Shown here piece by piece: positions 38,724 through 48,160 of a stretch of DNA of 64,000 nt. The position numbers were made by a program, and so were the translations under genes. The notes under the pieces were generated by a model. That model saw nothing but the letters and a program-made list of their open reading frames with translations, was not told where the DNA came from and made no database searches. Where the stretch lies: NCBI GenBank assembly GCA_963802205.1, contig CAWDHW010000018.1, forward strand, positions 1 through 64,000, written 5' to 3'. The first letter of the stretch is position 1; each line of letters starts with the position of its first letter. The stretch is from DYRB01 sp963802205 (GTDB lineage: Bacteria; Pseudomonadota; Gammaproteobacteria; Chromatiales; Chromatiaceae).

Positions 38724-39752
38724 ATGCCCTGGCCGCTGCGCCGTACCCCCCATCCGGCAGAGCCCCATCAGCGGCGTCCGCGCTGGTGGCCGGATCTCGA
38801 CAAGTTGCTGCGCCGCGCTCCCTGCGACGGCCAAGGGGTGGCCCGCATCGCCGCCCGGCAGATCTACATTCTCCCCACCGGCATGGGCCTGACCCTGGGG
38901 CTGGTCCTGATCCTGATGCTGGTCGGGTCGCTCAACTACCAGAACAACCTGGGCCTGGCCTTCACCTTCCTGTTCACCGCCGTGGCCCTGGTGGCCATGC
39001 ACCACACCTGGTTTACCCTGCTGGGCCTGAGGATCCAGGCCCGCGGCGGGGCGCCGGTCTTCGCCGGCCAGCGGGCGAGTTTTGCGGTGGACCTCGACAA
39101 CGACCACCGGGGCCCCCGCGGCGATTTGGTCCTCAGGGTCGGAGGCGAGCCCTATCCGCCCTGCTGGCTACCGGGGTCCGGTCAGGGACGGGTCCAGGTG
39201 GGGCTCCCCAGCCACCGGCGCGGTTGGCTGCGACTGACGGAGGTTCGGGTGGACACCCGCTACCCCTTGGGCCTGTTCCGCGCCTGGTGCCAGGCCCACA
39301 CCCAGGCCCAAGTCCTGGTCTACCCGAGGCCCGCCGCCCAGGCCCCGGACCTGCCGCTCGCACCGGCCCGTCGCCTGGGGCCGGAGGGGGGGCTTGGGGC
39401 TGGGGCCGGGGATTACCTTGGGTCCCGCGCATACAGGCCGGGGGATTCCCCCCGCCACCTGGACTGGAAGGCCCTGGCCCGGGGGCGCGGGCTTGTGGTC
39501 AAACAGTTCGGCGGGGAGCAGGCGGTGGAGGTCTGGCTCGACCTGGCACAGGTCCTGGGCGGCGACCTGGAGCATCGCCTCGCGGTGCTGTGCCGCCAGG
39601 TCCTGGATGCGGAGGCACAGGGTCTCGCCTTTGGTCTGCGCCTCCCCGGGGCCTTGGTCCCGCTTGGCCAGGGCGAGGATCACAAGCACCGGTGCCTGAC
39701 GGCCCTGGCCACCTTCGGCAACGACGATGAGCCCCATGGCCAGCCCGGCTGA
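38724..39752 (+). CDS. DUF58 domain protein
   Basis: A 342-residue protein with a pair of membrane helices (about residues 52-72 and 76-96) after a basic N-terminal stretch, and a C-terminal DUF58 block: GAGDYLGSRAYRPGDSPRHLDWKALARGRGLVVKQF in its conserved pieces (YRPGD, RHLDWK, VKQF). It is the usual partner of the MoxR ATPase upstream and the transglutaminase downstream, which starts 26 bases before this gene's stop. The trio is conserved in gammaproteobacteria; its precise role is unsettled. Confidence 0.9.
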   Translation: MPWPLRRTPHPAEPHQRRPRWWPDLDKLLRRAPCDGQGVARIAARQIYILPTGMGLTLGLVLILMLVGSLNYQNNLGLAFTFLFTAVALVAMHHTWFTLLGLRIQARGGAPVFAGQRASFAVDLDNDHRGPRGDLVLRVGGEPYPPCWLPGSGQGRVQVGLPSHRRGWLRLTEVRVDTRYPLGLFRAWCQAHTQAQVLVYPRPAAQAPDLPLAPARRLGPEGGLGAGAGDYLGSRAYRPGDSPRHLDWKALARGRGLVVKQFGGEQAVEVWLDLAQVLGGDLEHRLAVLCRQVLDAEAQGLAFGLRLPGALVPLGQGEDHKHRCLTALATFGNDDEPHGQPG

Positions 39753-41784
39753 ACACCAACCCCTGGACAGCGGCCAGTTGGTCGCCGCTACCCTGATCCT
39801 CGGGGCGGCCTATCTGCCCCTGGCGGGCCACCTCGCCACCCAGGTCAGCGCCTTCATCGCCGTGGTCCTGGTGCTGCGGCTGGCCGCCGTGCGCTGGCCG
39901 GCCCTGGCCCCGGGGCGCCTGGTTCTGCTCGCCCTGACCCTGGCAGGGCTGGTCATCGCCTTCGATGCCTATTTCAGCCTTGCGGGGCGCGACGCCGGCA
40001 CCGCCCTGCTCGCCACCATGCTCGCGTTGAAGACCCTGGAACTGCGCCGGCCGCGGGACCTGCGTCTGTTTATGATCCTGTTCGGCTTCCTGCTGGTGAG
40101 CCAGTTCTTGTTCGATCAGTCCCCGGGCCGGGCGTTCTTTCTGGGAGGGTTGTTCGTTGCCAATGTGGCCCTGATGGCGGACCTGGCCGCACGCTACCCC
40201 GACCGCCCCCTGCGTGGGGCACTGCGCCTGGCCGGCACCCTGACCTTGCAGGCTTTGCCTTTGGCACTAGTCCTGTTTGTGCTGTTTCCGCGTTTGAGCG
40301 CCCCCCTGTGGAGTATCGGCACCATGCAACAGCGCGGGGTCATGGGGATGAGCGACTCCATGGCCCCTGGCACCATCTCCGAACTGGTGGTCTCCGGCGA
40401 TCCCGCCTTTCGCGCCCGCTTCGACGGCCCGGCACCAGCGCCAAACCTGATGTATTGGCGCGGCCTGGTCCTGTGGGGGTTCGACGGGCGACGCTGGTCG
40501 CAACCCGCCTCGGGGACCATGCCCAATGCACGACCAATGCTGGCACGGGCCGACCGGACCATCGCCTACGACCTGGTCCTGGAGCCTACCAATCAGCCCT
40601 GGCTCTACGCCCTGGACCTGCCGCTGGCCGCCCCCGAAGGGGCTTCGCTGGACGGCGATTTCCAGATCCGGGCCGGACAGCAGGTAACCAAGGTCGCACG
40701 CTACAGGGCGCGCTCCGCCACCGAGTTCGATACGGGGCCCCTGGATCTGGACCAGGCGGCCGCCGGGCTCCAGCTACCCGACAACGTCACGCCGAGGATG
40801 CGGGCCCTGGTGGCCCAGTGGCAGGCCGCCGGTGGTGGCGCCCAGGCGCTGGTCGAGCGCGCGCTGGCCCACATTCGGGCTGGCGACTACTACTACAGCC
40901 TGCTGGCACCGGCCCTGGGAGACAACCCCACCGATGAGTTCTTCTTCGAGACCAGGCGCGGCTACTGCGAGCACTACGCCAGCGCCTTCGCCCTGCTCAT
41001 GCGCGTCGCCGGGATCCCGGCGCGCGTCGTGGTGGGCTATCAGGGCGGGGAGCTGTCCACGGTCGGTAACTGGTATCTGGTCGCCCAGAGCGACGCTCAC
41101 GCCTGGACCGAGGTCTGGCTCAATGGGCGCGGCTGGGTGCGGGTCGATCCCACCGCCGCCGTCGCCCCCCAGCGCATCGAGCGCGGCGGGCTCCTGGATC
41201 GCCTGGCCAACCGCGCCCCCTTGCGTTTCCAGCTTGACGAAGACGGGGGCCTGGTCCGCCTGGCCCAGGGCCTGCGCCGACTCACTGCCACCGTCGGTGT
41301 GGTCTGGCAGGACTGGGTCCTGGACTTCTCCTCGGGGCGCCAAGAGCACATGCTCGCTGCTGTAGGCCTGGGCCACCTTCAGCAGTATGGCCTTGCCGTG
41401 GCGATGCTGGTCGTAGCGGCCGCGATCCTCGGCTTGCTGACCTTGGCCCTGGTGCGGGGGGCGGATCGGCGCGAGCCCCTGGAGCGGATTTACCAGGCGT
41501 TCTGCGACCGTTTGGCAAGGGTCGGGTTGGCTCGCGGTCAGAGCGAAGGCCCGGCGGATTACGCCCGGCGGGTGGTCGCCGCCCGGCCGGACTTGGCCGA
41601 CGCCATCGGTCGCTTCATGGCCCTCTACCTCCCGGCGCGCTACGGTAACGAAGAGGACCGGACGAACCTGACGGCCCTAAAGGCTCTCCTGCGGGGGTTT
41701 CGGCCACGACCCGCTCGCGCGGCACCAACTATCAGCGCTTTTGTAACAGAACGACATCCTGGTAGCCGGATCCGCAGGGGATGA
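39727..41784 (+). CDS. TgpA-type membrane transglutaminase (DUF3488/transglutaminase/DUF4129)
   Basis: A 685-residue protein: an N-terminal membrane domain (DUF3488) with about five or six helices to residue 190, then a periplasmic transglutaminase-like domain with a full catalytic triad, Cys in ETRRGYCEHYASAFALLMR, His in AQSDAHAWTEVWL and Asp in WVRVDPTAAVAPQRIERG. A late membrane helix follows (about 555-580, LAVAMLVVAAAILGLL), then a C-terminal DUF4129-like region. It matches the TgpA family first studied in Pseudomonas. It overlaps the DUF58 gene by 26 bases, and its last 53 bases overlap the convergent methyltransferase gene. Confidence 0.92.
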   Translation: MSPMASPAEHQPLDSGQLVAATLILGAAYLPLAGHLATQVSAFIAVVLVLRLAAVRWPALAPGRLVLLALTLAGLVIAFDAYFSLAGRDAGTALLATMLALKTLELRRPRDLRLFMILFGFLLVSQFLFDQSPGRAFFLGGLFVANVALMADLAARYPDRPLRGALRLAGTLTLQALPLALVLFVLFPRLSAPLWSIGTMQQRGVMGMSDSMAPGTISELVVSGDPAFRARFDGPAPAPNLMYWRGLVLWGFDGRRWSQPASGTMPNARPMLARADRTIAYDLVLEPTNQPWLYALDLPLAAPEGASLDGDFQIRAGQQVTKVARYRARSATEFDTGPLDLDQAAAGLQLPDNVTPRMRALVAQWQAAGGGAQALVERALAHIRAGDYYYSLLAPALGDNPTDEFFFETRRGYCEHYASAFALLMRVAGIPARVVVGYQGGELSTVGNWYLVAQSDAHAWTEVWLNGRGWVRVDPTAAVAPQRIERGGLLDRLANRAPLRFQLDEDGGLVRLAQGLRRLTATVGVVWQDWVLDFSSGRQEHMLAAVGLGHLQQYGLAVAMLVVAAAILGLLTLALVRGADRREPLERIYQAFCDRLARVGLARGQSEGPADYARRVVAARPDLADAIGRFMALYLPARYGNEEDRTNLTALKALLRGFRPRPARAAPTISAFVTERHPGSRIRRG

Positions 41785-42739
41785 TGTCTGCGACGTCGAA
41801 GAATCGGCCCCATTCGCGCCGCACGTAATTGGTATGGTGAAATACGTTGCTGTTGTAGTTCTGCGCAACGTCCCAATAAAGCACGGTCTTATCCTTTGGC
41901 AAGGGGCCCCGCAGGAAGGTTTCCGAGACATCGTAATCCGGAATGTGGGCACTCATCTGCAGGAGCGCATCGTAGATCGGAACCCCTGGTTTCATCTCTT
42001 GCCAGGTCTGCTCGGAATGGATGGTGAGATAGAGGAATCCGCCAGGCTTGAGAATTCGTCTGAGTTCTGCGATCCACGCGAGGTCGAGGTCGTCGATGTG
42101 TGTAAAGACAGAGAACGCAGTGACCAGCGACAGGCTGTTATCCTCGATCGGGAGATGCGGGAGGATGGTGTTCTGGAAGATTCTCAGATTGGCGGGTAAG
42201 AAGAGTCTCATCCACTCGACATGGCGTAGATTGATGTCCGCCCCCCAGCAGTGCAGGTCCGGGCGCTGAATAGCAAAATGTCGGAGCACCCGTCCTGAGG
42301 CGCATCCCAATTCTAAGACCGAATCTTCCGCTTTCAGTGGTGCCCCGTGTTCTTCGAGCCTCTTTTGGATCAGAAGGAAGTCCTTCAGGCCCGACAGCCA
42401 CCAGTCGTAATGCCTGTCGCCGTGGTAGTTTTCCCTGTCGGAGGTGGCTGGGAGACGATAGGTGTCCCTGTCCAGGAACTGTGCAATGGCTCCAGGCGGG
42501 ATCACAGAGGCCAGGTCCGTATGTACTTCGCCGTCCAAGTACTCCTGCACTGGCCCCATCTTTCCGAATGGCTGCCTGCTCCCCTTGATGGAAATCGCCG
42601 ATAGGTATGCCGGATTGTGGCTTGAACTCAGGGGCTCCGTGCCTGCGTGTGATGACGGGGACACGTCACTTCCGCGGGGGGCGGTGCCTGCGACTATGCC
42701 GGTGCCCATACGTATCAACCTTTTCAATGCCTTCTTCAT
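41732..42739 (-). CDS. Class I SAM-dependent methyltransferase
   Basis: A 335-residue protein with the SAM motif SVLELGCASGRVLRHFA (motif I), an acidic GADINLRHVEWM (motif II), and SLVTAFSVFTHIDDLDLAWIAELRRILKPGGFLYL in its usual pieces (motifs IV-VI). It is preceded by a ~100-residue N-terminal extension and followed by a C-terminal block ending in CGSGYQDVVLLQKR. This arrangement is common for methyltransferases in glycan and capsule loci, and several glycan-type genes lie 7-11 kb to either side. ATG 42739 is chosen; the upstream open frame has no conserved sequence. Confidence 0.8.
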   Translation of the reverse strand: MKKALKRLIRMGTGIVAGTAPRGSDVSPSSHAGTEPLSSSHNPAYLSAISIKGSRQPFGKMGPVQEYLDGEVHTDLASVIPPGAIAQFLDRDTYRLPATSDRENYHGDRHYDWWLSGLKDFLLIQKRLEEHGAPLKAEDSVLELGCASGRVLRHFAIQRPDLHCWGADINLRHVEWMRLFLPANLRIFQNTILPHLPIEDNSLSLVTAFSVFTHIDDLDLAWIAELRRILKPGGFLYLTIHSEQTWQEMKPGVPIYDALLQMSAHIPDYDVSETFLRGPLPKDKTVLYWDVAQNYNSNVFHHTNYVRREWGRFFDVADIIPCGSGYQDVVLLQKR

Positions 42740-43234
42740 GTGTACCGAATAGTTCACGATGGCGTTCACCGTTGTGGAGAATAGTCGTGTGCTGGCTGGG
42801 AAAGGCGCCTTAAATGGGTGTAGGTGCCGTATATTGTAGTGCCGACATTTCCGCTTTTCCCAGGGTATCGGCGGACGGGGTAGGGGTATCTCGATGCATA
42901 CATCTTTGCGGCGGATCACCCTCAATCGCCGCTGCGTAACTGTCTGATTTCATATTGAGATTTATCACTATACGCCGACAAAGCGACGCTCGCAACCCGC
43001 TGTTTTCAGGATCGCTTCCGACTTGTGTGCGGCGGCCTATTCCCAATGGGGCCATGACTTCCGGCCTGAATGCGCGGCATTATGTAATAGCCGCACACGG
43101 CCTTTTCATTCATCATTCTCCGACAACCAGGCGGAGTCGTATGTCGGGAACGCGCCGCTCCCGCCAACGCGCATTGCCGGCTCACCGCGCGCTCCGCGTC
43201 ACGCTCGACCCAGACGCGCCGGGCGATCACAGGC
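42740..43234. other. Region without recognisable genes
   Basis: About 495 bases with mixed-composition short open frames on both strands, none with a known domain. It lies between the methyltransferase start and an IS3 remnant, so it is probably rearranged DNA plus the methyltransferase promoter. Confidence 0.4.
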
Positions 43235-43490
43235 TCATCCCGGATTATTTTCAACCAATGTTCCGGCCTGTCCCAGGAGATCCTTCTTCCACTGTCCAAC
43301 CTCCGCCGGATGGGCCCCGTACTCCTGACCGATCTCGTTGACTGTTTTGACCCCGCGGATCGCCTCCAGCCCTGCCTTGGCCTTGAGCACCGCCGTGTAG
43401 GTCTTGCACTTCGCTGTGCCCATCTGTCTCGGCCCCTTTAGATCCGACGGCTGGCTTAAACTACTGTCCGGTTCTCAAAGTCCACTTTAG
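43235..43490 (-). mobile_element. IS3-family remnant with orfA start
   Basis: An IS3-type end (plus strand ACTGTCCGGTTCTCAAAGTC, CACTTTAG at about 43464-43491) is followed inward by an OrfA beginning AKCKTYTAVLKAKAGLEAI and RGVKTVNEIGQEYGAHPAEV, then QWKKDLLG, an HTH-type IS3 OrfA. The frame stops at 43235 and no OrfB follows. Closely related to the remnant at 6530-6668. Confidence 0.75.
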
Positions 43491-43573
43491 TGGTTGGGTC
43501 CGCGGTGGCCAGAGCCCTGCCGACAGGTCCGTGGTGGTATGAAGAGGGAAGCCCCACGATGAATCCCAGAACG

Positions 43574-43606
43574 AAAAGCCCCGGTTACGGGGTGCGTAAC
43601 CAGGGC
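43574..43606 (-). terminator. Terminator of the tRNA operon
   Basis: On the minus strand GCCCTGGTTAC and GTAACCGGGGC pair across a GCACCCC loop, followed by TTTTCG, 21 bases after tRNA-Lys. Confidence 0.85.
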
Positions 43607-43626
43607 TTAAGGCTTTGTTTTTAAAA

Positions 43627-43702
43627 TGGTGGGTCGTGAAGGATTCGAACCTTCGACCGATGGATTAAGAGTCCACTGCTCTACCAACTGAGCTAACGAC
43701 CC
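43627..43702 (-). tRNA. tRNA-Lys (CTT)
   Basis: A complete cloverleaf of 76 nt with encoded CCA: acceptor GGGTCGT, D-arm AGCTCAGTTGGTAGAGC, anticodon loop CTCTTAA giving CTT, and T-arm GGTTCGAATCC. Last gene of the four-tRNA operon. Confidence 0.97.
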
Positions 43703-43783
43703 GAATGGGGCAATGCCAAATTGTACCGTTCTAATCTGTTGCGTCAATGCCTCGCCAGGACACATAGCGACGCGACAAAAATT

Positions 43784-43860
43784 TGGGGTGGACGATGGGG
43801 ATCGAACCCACGACCACAGGAATCACAATCCTGCGCTCTACCAACTGAGCTACGTCCACC
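43784..43860 (-). tRNA. tRNA-His (GTG)
   Basis: Complete with the extra 5' G at position -1 opposite discriminator C, acceptor GTGGACG, anticodon loop TTGTGAT giving GTG, T-loop GGTTCGATCCC and encoded CCA. Confidence 0.97.
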
Positions 43861-43943
43861 AGCGAAACTCGTCCCTGCGACTTGCGCGATCCGGCCATCC
43901 CTGCCCACGACACCTCTGATGCTCCCCTGGGCACGCCCAAGTT

Positions 43944-44020
<77 letters not shown>

Positions 44021-44072
44021 AAAGGGTGGGCGCAATGAACATGGGAGGCACATTGGCCCTTGCCACGGCAAA

Positions 44073-44149
44073 TGGTCGGGGTAGAGGGATTCGAACCCCC
44101 GACATCCTGCTCCCAAAGCAGGCGCGCTACCAGACTGCGCTATACCCCG
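44073..44149 (-). tRNA. tRNA-Pro (TGG)
   Basis: 77 nt with encoded CCA: acceptor CGGGGTA, anticodon loop TTTGGGA giving TGG, T-arm GGGGGTTCGAATCCC. First gene of the operon, nearest the promoter. Confidence 0.97.
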
Positions 44150-44183
44150 CTTGCGGTCGAGGCCACGAAACCGAAGACCGCGG

Positions 44184-44212
44184 ATGATACGCAGGTCGCC
44201 CCCATCCGTCAA
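44184..44212 (-). promoter_or_regulatory. Sigma-70 promoter of the tRNA operon
   Basis: Reading the minus strand: -35 TTGACG (44207-44212), 17-bp spacer, -10 TATCAT (44184-44189), then a GC-rich discriminator (CCGCGG), the feature associated with stringent control of stable-RNA promoters. It lies 35 bases upstream of the first tRNA. Confidence 0.85.
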
Positions 44213-44220
44213 ACCGAAGC

Positions 44221-44252
44221 CTTGTCCAATGACAGATGAGCCTGAAGGGGGG
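44221..44252 (+). repeat. Dispersed ~32-bp repeat, copy B
   Basis: Matches copy A at 28700 with two mismatches (T for C and A for G). It begins 9 bases upstream of the tRNA promoter -35 box. From here to 44742 I see no gene. Confidence 0.65.
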
Positions 44253-44742
44253 CTAACAGGACAACAGGGCTCATTGGTTCTGGCGTGTTTTGCCAGATTT
44301 CTCAAGATGTTAGATACATGCCTGACATCTCGAACAGAAAATCTCGCAGAAACAATCGGATAGCGACAAGCGGATTTCTGTAACCCATTGATTTTGCAAT
44401 CAGGACTGATTTAGAACAGATCAGCCGTGAACAGGACAAGGTTAGCCCTTTTCCCTGCCTCGGGACGATGGCACACTAGCGTCTGTTTCCGAGGCATTGT
44501 GCGAGGTTGCGGAAAAGTGCCGACCCGCTGTGATTCTGGAAATTTGACCCTATTGAAAATGGTCGCAAGGCCCCGAGAACGTCAGAAAGACGGAGGCGGC
44601 GTCAAGATCGCCCCGGGCCAGGTAACCCCCGGCCACAAGCCCCACCCCGGGGCAGCAGGAGGCCCGCAACCTGTCAACAGCGGGGCCGAGGCATGACCGC
44701 GGCACACCAGCCAACCCCGACCCAAGAGGCGAGCGAGAGACT
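44253..44742. other. Region without recognisable genes
   Basis: About 490 bases, partly AT-richer (44290-44420), with short open frames lacking known domains. It separates the tRNA promoter from the DUF2934 gene, whose own promoter should lie here. Confidence 0.4.
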
Positions 44743-45123
44743 ATGGCTGACGACAAGATCGTAACCAAGAAGACACCGGTCAAGGCTGCCGTTCCCGCCA
44801 AGCGGATACCGGCCAAGCGGGCAGCTCCCAAGACCGTCGCGGCCACTCCGGCCCCAGTCCCAACGAAGGCAGCGGCCCAGCCCGCCGCGAAGGTCTTTGA
44901 GGCCCCGGCAGCGAAGTCAGCCGCAACCCCGGCGGCGAGGCCCGCCGTCCCCAAAGTCAAGGCGATGCCAGCGGCCAAACCCCCGGTCGATGCACAGACT
45001 CGTCAGGCCATGATCGAGGAAGCGGCCTACTACAAGTCGGAGGCCCGCAACTTCGCTGCCGGTTTTGAGGCGCAGGACTGGGCCGAAGCAGAGCGCGAGA
45101 TTGACGCCCTGCTGGGGAAGTAA
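44743..45123 (+). CDS. Lys/Ala/Pro-rich protein with C-terminal DUF2934
   Basis: A 126-residue protein. Residues 1 to about 85 are low-complexity, made of lysine, alanine and proline (TKKTPVKAAVPAKRIPAKRA and similar PAAK units) and resemble histone H1-type or nucleoid-binding tails. The last 40 residues (MIEEAAYYKSEARNFAAGFE, AQDWAEAEREIDALL) match the DUF2934 family, whose members have the pattern AYxxAExRGFxPGxExxDWxEAExE. Binding of DNA or polyphosphate by the basic tail is a guess. The ATG follows a GGCGAGCGAG stretch. Confidence 0.75.
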   Translation: MADDKIVTKKTPVKAAVPAKRIPAKRAAPKTVAATPAPVPTKAAAQPAAKVFEAPAAKSAATPAARPAVPKVKAMPAAKPPVDAQTRQAMIEEAAYYKSEARNFAAGFEAQDWAEAEREIDALLGK

Positions 45124-45257
45124 CTCATACCTTAACCCGGACCACTGGCGGCGCTGGCCGCTGGACGAGTACCCCAGCCGCCAGGCTTTTCCAGCGCACG
45201 GCGTTCTCTGCCACCTCGGAGTCGGGGAGGGCGGCCGCCGCGGCGCTCGCTGGCCTG

Positions 45258-45494
45258 TTACCGGGCGACCAGCTGCACGCTCTGCACCCGTGGCATCTCC
45301 GTCACTTTGCCCGCATAGGCCCGCAGCAACCCCTTCTCGACCCTGCCCGAGCGTGCGTAGCCGAAGCGGCGCAACGCCTGGTCGATGAAGGCGTAGGCCA
45401 GCTCACACTGCCGGGTCTTGATCTCAACCGTCTGGTTGACAGCCAGAGAGCCACGTACGCCGTCCAGTGTCTTGAGCTCCTTGGCCTGAAGCAT
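45258..45494 (-). mobile_element. N-terminal fragment of an integrase-type (DDE) transposase
   Basis: From ATG 45494, behind GGGGGAGG with 9-base spacing, 78 codons read KTLDGVRGSLAVNQTVEIKT and YAFIDQALRRFGYARSGRVE, then KGLLRAYAGKVT. This is the opening of integrase-core transposases that continue ...GKVTGxSRAQxTRLI. Here the frame ends after MPRVQSVQLVAR, and no catalytic core follows. Remnant. Confidence 0.55.
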
Positions 45495-45513
45495 CACGAT
45501 CATCCTCCCCCGG

Positions 45514-45535
45514 CCTTCAGGCTCATTGGACAAGG
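45514..45535 (-). repeat. Dispersed repeat, shortened inverted copy C
   Basis: The minus strand reads CCTTGTCCAATGAGCCTGAAGG, the 32-bp repeat with an internal deletion of six bases. It is placed between two transposase remnants. Confidence 0.5.
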
Positions 45536-45608
45536 CTCGGCCTGCCAAGCTACTCGGATCCGTGCTATGGTCCAAGCATTTGGCAGCCGTCGCCAAGCTA
45601 GAACCCGC

Positions 45609-46137
45609 TCAAATGAGACTGAACAAGATGGCAGTCGTTTTCGGGCTTTTTGGGCTGTCGGGTATTTGCTTGATGGGTTCGAGTCGGCAGGGCAGCGCCA
45701 AGCTGTACCACTGGTCAAGGGGTGGCTCGGCACCCTTAAGGCTGGGGGCGCTACGGAAAATCTCGCGCAGGCTCTCCCTGATGCGGAAGGCGGGGTGGGC
45801 CTTGAGGTTGAGCCCTGGTTGAGGTCGGCGAATTGTGTAGCCTGTTGCGGGCTCCAGGCGCTCTTGCCCTTCGACCAGAGATAGCGGCTGCGCTTGAGGC
45901 TGGCGGTGGACCTCGTCGATGGCTTTGCTGACCCGTTGGATGACGTGGACCTCGTCGAAACTCACCGCGCCCAGGGTAAGGTGCTCGCAGGGTAAGGTGC
46001 TCGACTAGCCCTGAGCGACGGCTGGCGGACATATCGATGCAGGGGTTGCGGATGTTCTTGGCGCAACCGGCGTGGGCTTCGAGGTCATCGGCGAACGGCG
46101 CCACGACCGTGCCCTTGCGGCCCTCACGGGCGCACAA
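45609..46137 (-). mobile_element. ISL3-family transposase remnant
   Basis: The minus strand reads REGRKGTVVAPFADDLEAHA and NIRNPCIDMSAS, then in another frame SFDEVHVIQRVSKAIDEV, FRIRESLREIFRSAPS and DQWYSLALPCRLEPIKQI. The order (CIDMSPAF, TFDKFHV, LREIYxS, WxxWAxRSRLEPI) is that of the ISL3 DDE core. Several frame slips and missing ends show it is dead. Confidence 0.7.
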
Positions 46138-46255
46138 CAGACGCGCTGCGTAGATGTCGTGGAACGGACTGGTGAAGAGTCCTACGGATCGATCCGAGCT
46201 CTATGGGAGGTGGGGAAAATCTGGCTACCCACACCAAACGTAACAGAGGCTAAAA

Positions 46256-47482
46256 ATGTCAAGAAATCTCGGCATCGCCATTGTCTTACTTAGCGCAAAC
46301 GGGCCGATTCTGCCCCAAGCCTCTGCGAATGATACCCAAGGTCCGGTGTCAATTCTGGCGGGTCAGCAGCAGACCCAGTCGGACCAGGCTCTGCAGTACT
46401 GGACACCTGAGCGGATGCAGGGTGTGCAGCCTATGCCCCTTCCGGAGCGTATCGTGTCGGACGAGCAGTTGAAATCCACCACCCGGGAGGCGGCACGGCC
46501 TCCGGGGCCGGCGACTCTCGTACCAGGACGGCCTCCCCCGGACGACGAACTTTCCCCGTTACCGCACGAGACCTACGAGCTCAACCTCGACGCTCCGGCC
46601 CCGGACGCACTCCCCCAGACCCACGGCTCCGCGCCGACGAACCCGAAGGATGGGCCCTATGGTCCGTTCCAACGGTGGAGCATGCAGGGTCGGTATGATG
46701 TCTGGCCAAGATTCATTCATGGCAAGCTCTTTTTCTCACAGTACGGAGATGATTATATCTGCTCTGCGACTGTGATTAGTCGCAGCGTCATCGCGACCGC
46801 AGGTCACTGCGTCAGTAATGGCTCGGGGACTTATGCAACGAATTTTCTCTTTTGTCCTGGCTATAGCCAAACCGGAGAGATGCCTGGGGTCGGCTGCTGG
46901 GGTGTCAGAGACGGGGTGACGACCTCGGCTTTTCATAATTCCGGTAATGTAGACTATGATTATGCTTGCTTAATCACGGCTCGGACGGGCAACCAGTACG
47001 CTGGCCAGATTGGGGATAAGACAGGGTGGGCAGGGCAGGCCTACAACTTTTCATCCATGCAGCCTGTCATGGAATTTGGCTATCCGGCCGAAGCGCCTTT
47101 TACGGGGACCACGATCCAACAGGTGGCATCGACTGAATGGTACGAGGTTGACATGGCGAGCGGCGGTCAGCCATCGAAGTATATTGGCAGCGACCTTACC
47201 GGTGGCGCCAGCGGTGGCGGCTGGTTTCTCAGTTGGCGGCACCCGACGACCGAGTTTGCCGATACCGACAGTTCTGAGGCCACCGATCCGGCCGGTGCCC
47301 AGAACGGCCCTTATCTCAATGGTGTCAATAGTCACAAGCGATGCAGGAGTCACTGCGGCACTCCTCCCAGCACGACGGACGGCATCTTCTGGCAGGAGAT
47401 GGGCTCGCCGGTATTCCGTCGGACTAGTTCCGATAACCAAGACGCATATGACATCTTCAATTGGTGCCTGTCCAAGCAGTAG
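46256..47482 (+). CDS. Secreted trypsin-like serine protease
   Basis: A 408-residue protein with a Sec signal (LGIAIVLLSANGPILPQASA), a 120-residue Pro-rich linker or propeptide, then a V8/glutamyl-endopeptidase-like S1 domain with a complete triad: His184 in VIATAGHC, Asp235 in NVDYDYACL and Ser319 in GGASGGGWF. Two further cysteines (CPGYSQ, GCWGV) may form a disulfide. It likely acts outside the cytoplasmic membrane; substrate unknown. Its GC content is lower than in the core genes and it sits among transposase remnants, which suggests acquisition. Confidence 0.85.
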   Translation: MSRNLGIAIVLLSANGPILPQASANDTQGPVSILAGQQQTQSDQALQYWTPERMQGVQPMPLPERIVSDEQLKSTTREAARPPGPATLVPGRPPPDDELSPLPHETYELNLDAPAPDALPQTHGSAPTNPKDGPYGPFQRWSMQGRYDVWPRFIHGKLFFSQYGDDYICSATVISRSVIATAGHCVSNGSGTYATNFLFCPGYSQTGEMPGVGCWGVRDGVTTSAFHNSGNVDYDYACLITARTGNQYAGQIGDKTGWAGQAYNFSSMQPVMEFGYPAEAPFTGTTIQQVASTEWYEVDMASGGQPSKYIGSDLTGGASGGGWFLSWRHPTTEFADTDSSEATDPAGAQNGPYLNGVNSHKRCRSHCGTPPSTTDGIFWQEMGSPVFRRTSSDNQDAYDIFNWCLSKQ

Positions 47483-47671
47483 CAGCAACGGCAAGGCGTT
47501 CCGAGGATGGAAGGCGCGTAGTAACCAAGGACAGGACGTCCATGTGCCGATCAAGTCATGTCGGCATCGTGAACCATAGCCTGCCTATGCCGCCGTGGCT
47601 TCGTCACCCGGCATCACTGTGCCAGTCTAAAGGTTCTGGTTGCACGGCGTTGTGCCCTTAAGGACTCGCGG

Positions 47672-48151
47672 TTTCAGGAAGTCGCCGAGGTCGACCAAGA
47701 GGGATGCAATGCGATCAACTTCATAGCGTACAGCTTCGTTCCAACGTGGAAGAGCCCTGTGCATGACCATGCGGACTTCCTGTAGATAATGCGATGGTAC
47801 TATCCGTTCTTGCCGTCCGTTCCCAATCGACCGAACGCCTGGAGGCGTCAAAGTGCGACCGTTGAACCCGCTTGGTCGGGGGCCAGCAAGTGCGTTTTCA
47901 ACACCTGCGGATGTATCGCCAGTCGTTCCTCACGCACACCACATGTTTCTAACTATCGCCCATGCGGCGAAAAGTACGTTCGGCGCTCCTATGACACTGG
48001 CGATGTGGCCACGGGCTGGCACCGGGCCCGGGTTGCCCTGCTGGAGGAAGATCTTGTGCTCCACAGTGAGTCGGAGCTGCGTAGCGATTGTGGCGACGAT
48101 GTGCTGTGCGCCTCCCATCCGCTCCTGAAACATCCCATCCTCAGTATTTAG
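47672..48151 (+). pseudogene. Decayed copy of the GT2 glycosyltransferase (C-terminal half)
   Basis: Reads FQEVAEVDQEGCNAINF, SPVHDHADFL, then a TAG at 47783-47785, then MRWYYPFLPSVPNRPNAWRR, a frame-scrambled stretch of about 35 codons, and ATGWHRARVALLEED, SELRSDCGDDVL up to the normal end. This is the same protein as the intact gene at 30500-31297, lacking the N-terminal half. It has a stop, at least one frame slip and no start. It immediately precedes an intact sulfotransferase. Confidence 0.85.
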
Positions 48152-48160
48152 GCAACTGCG

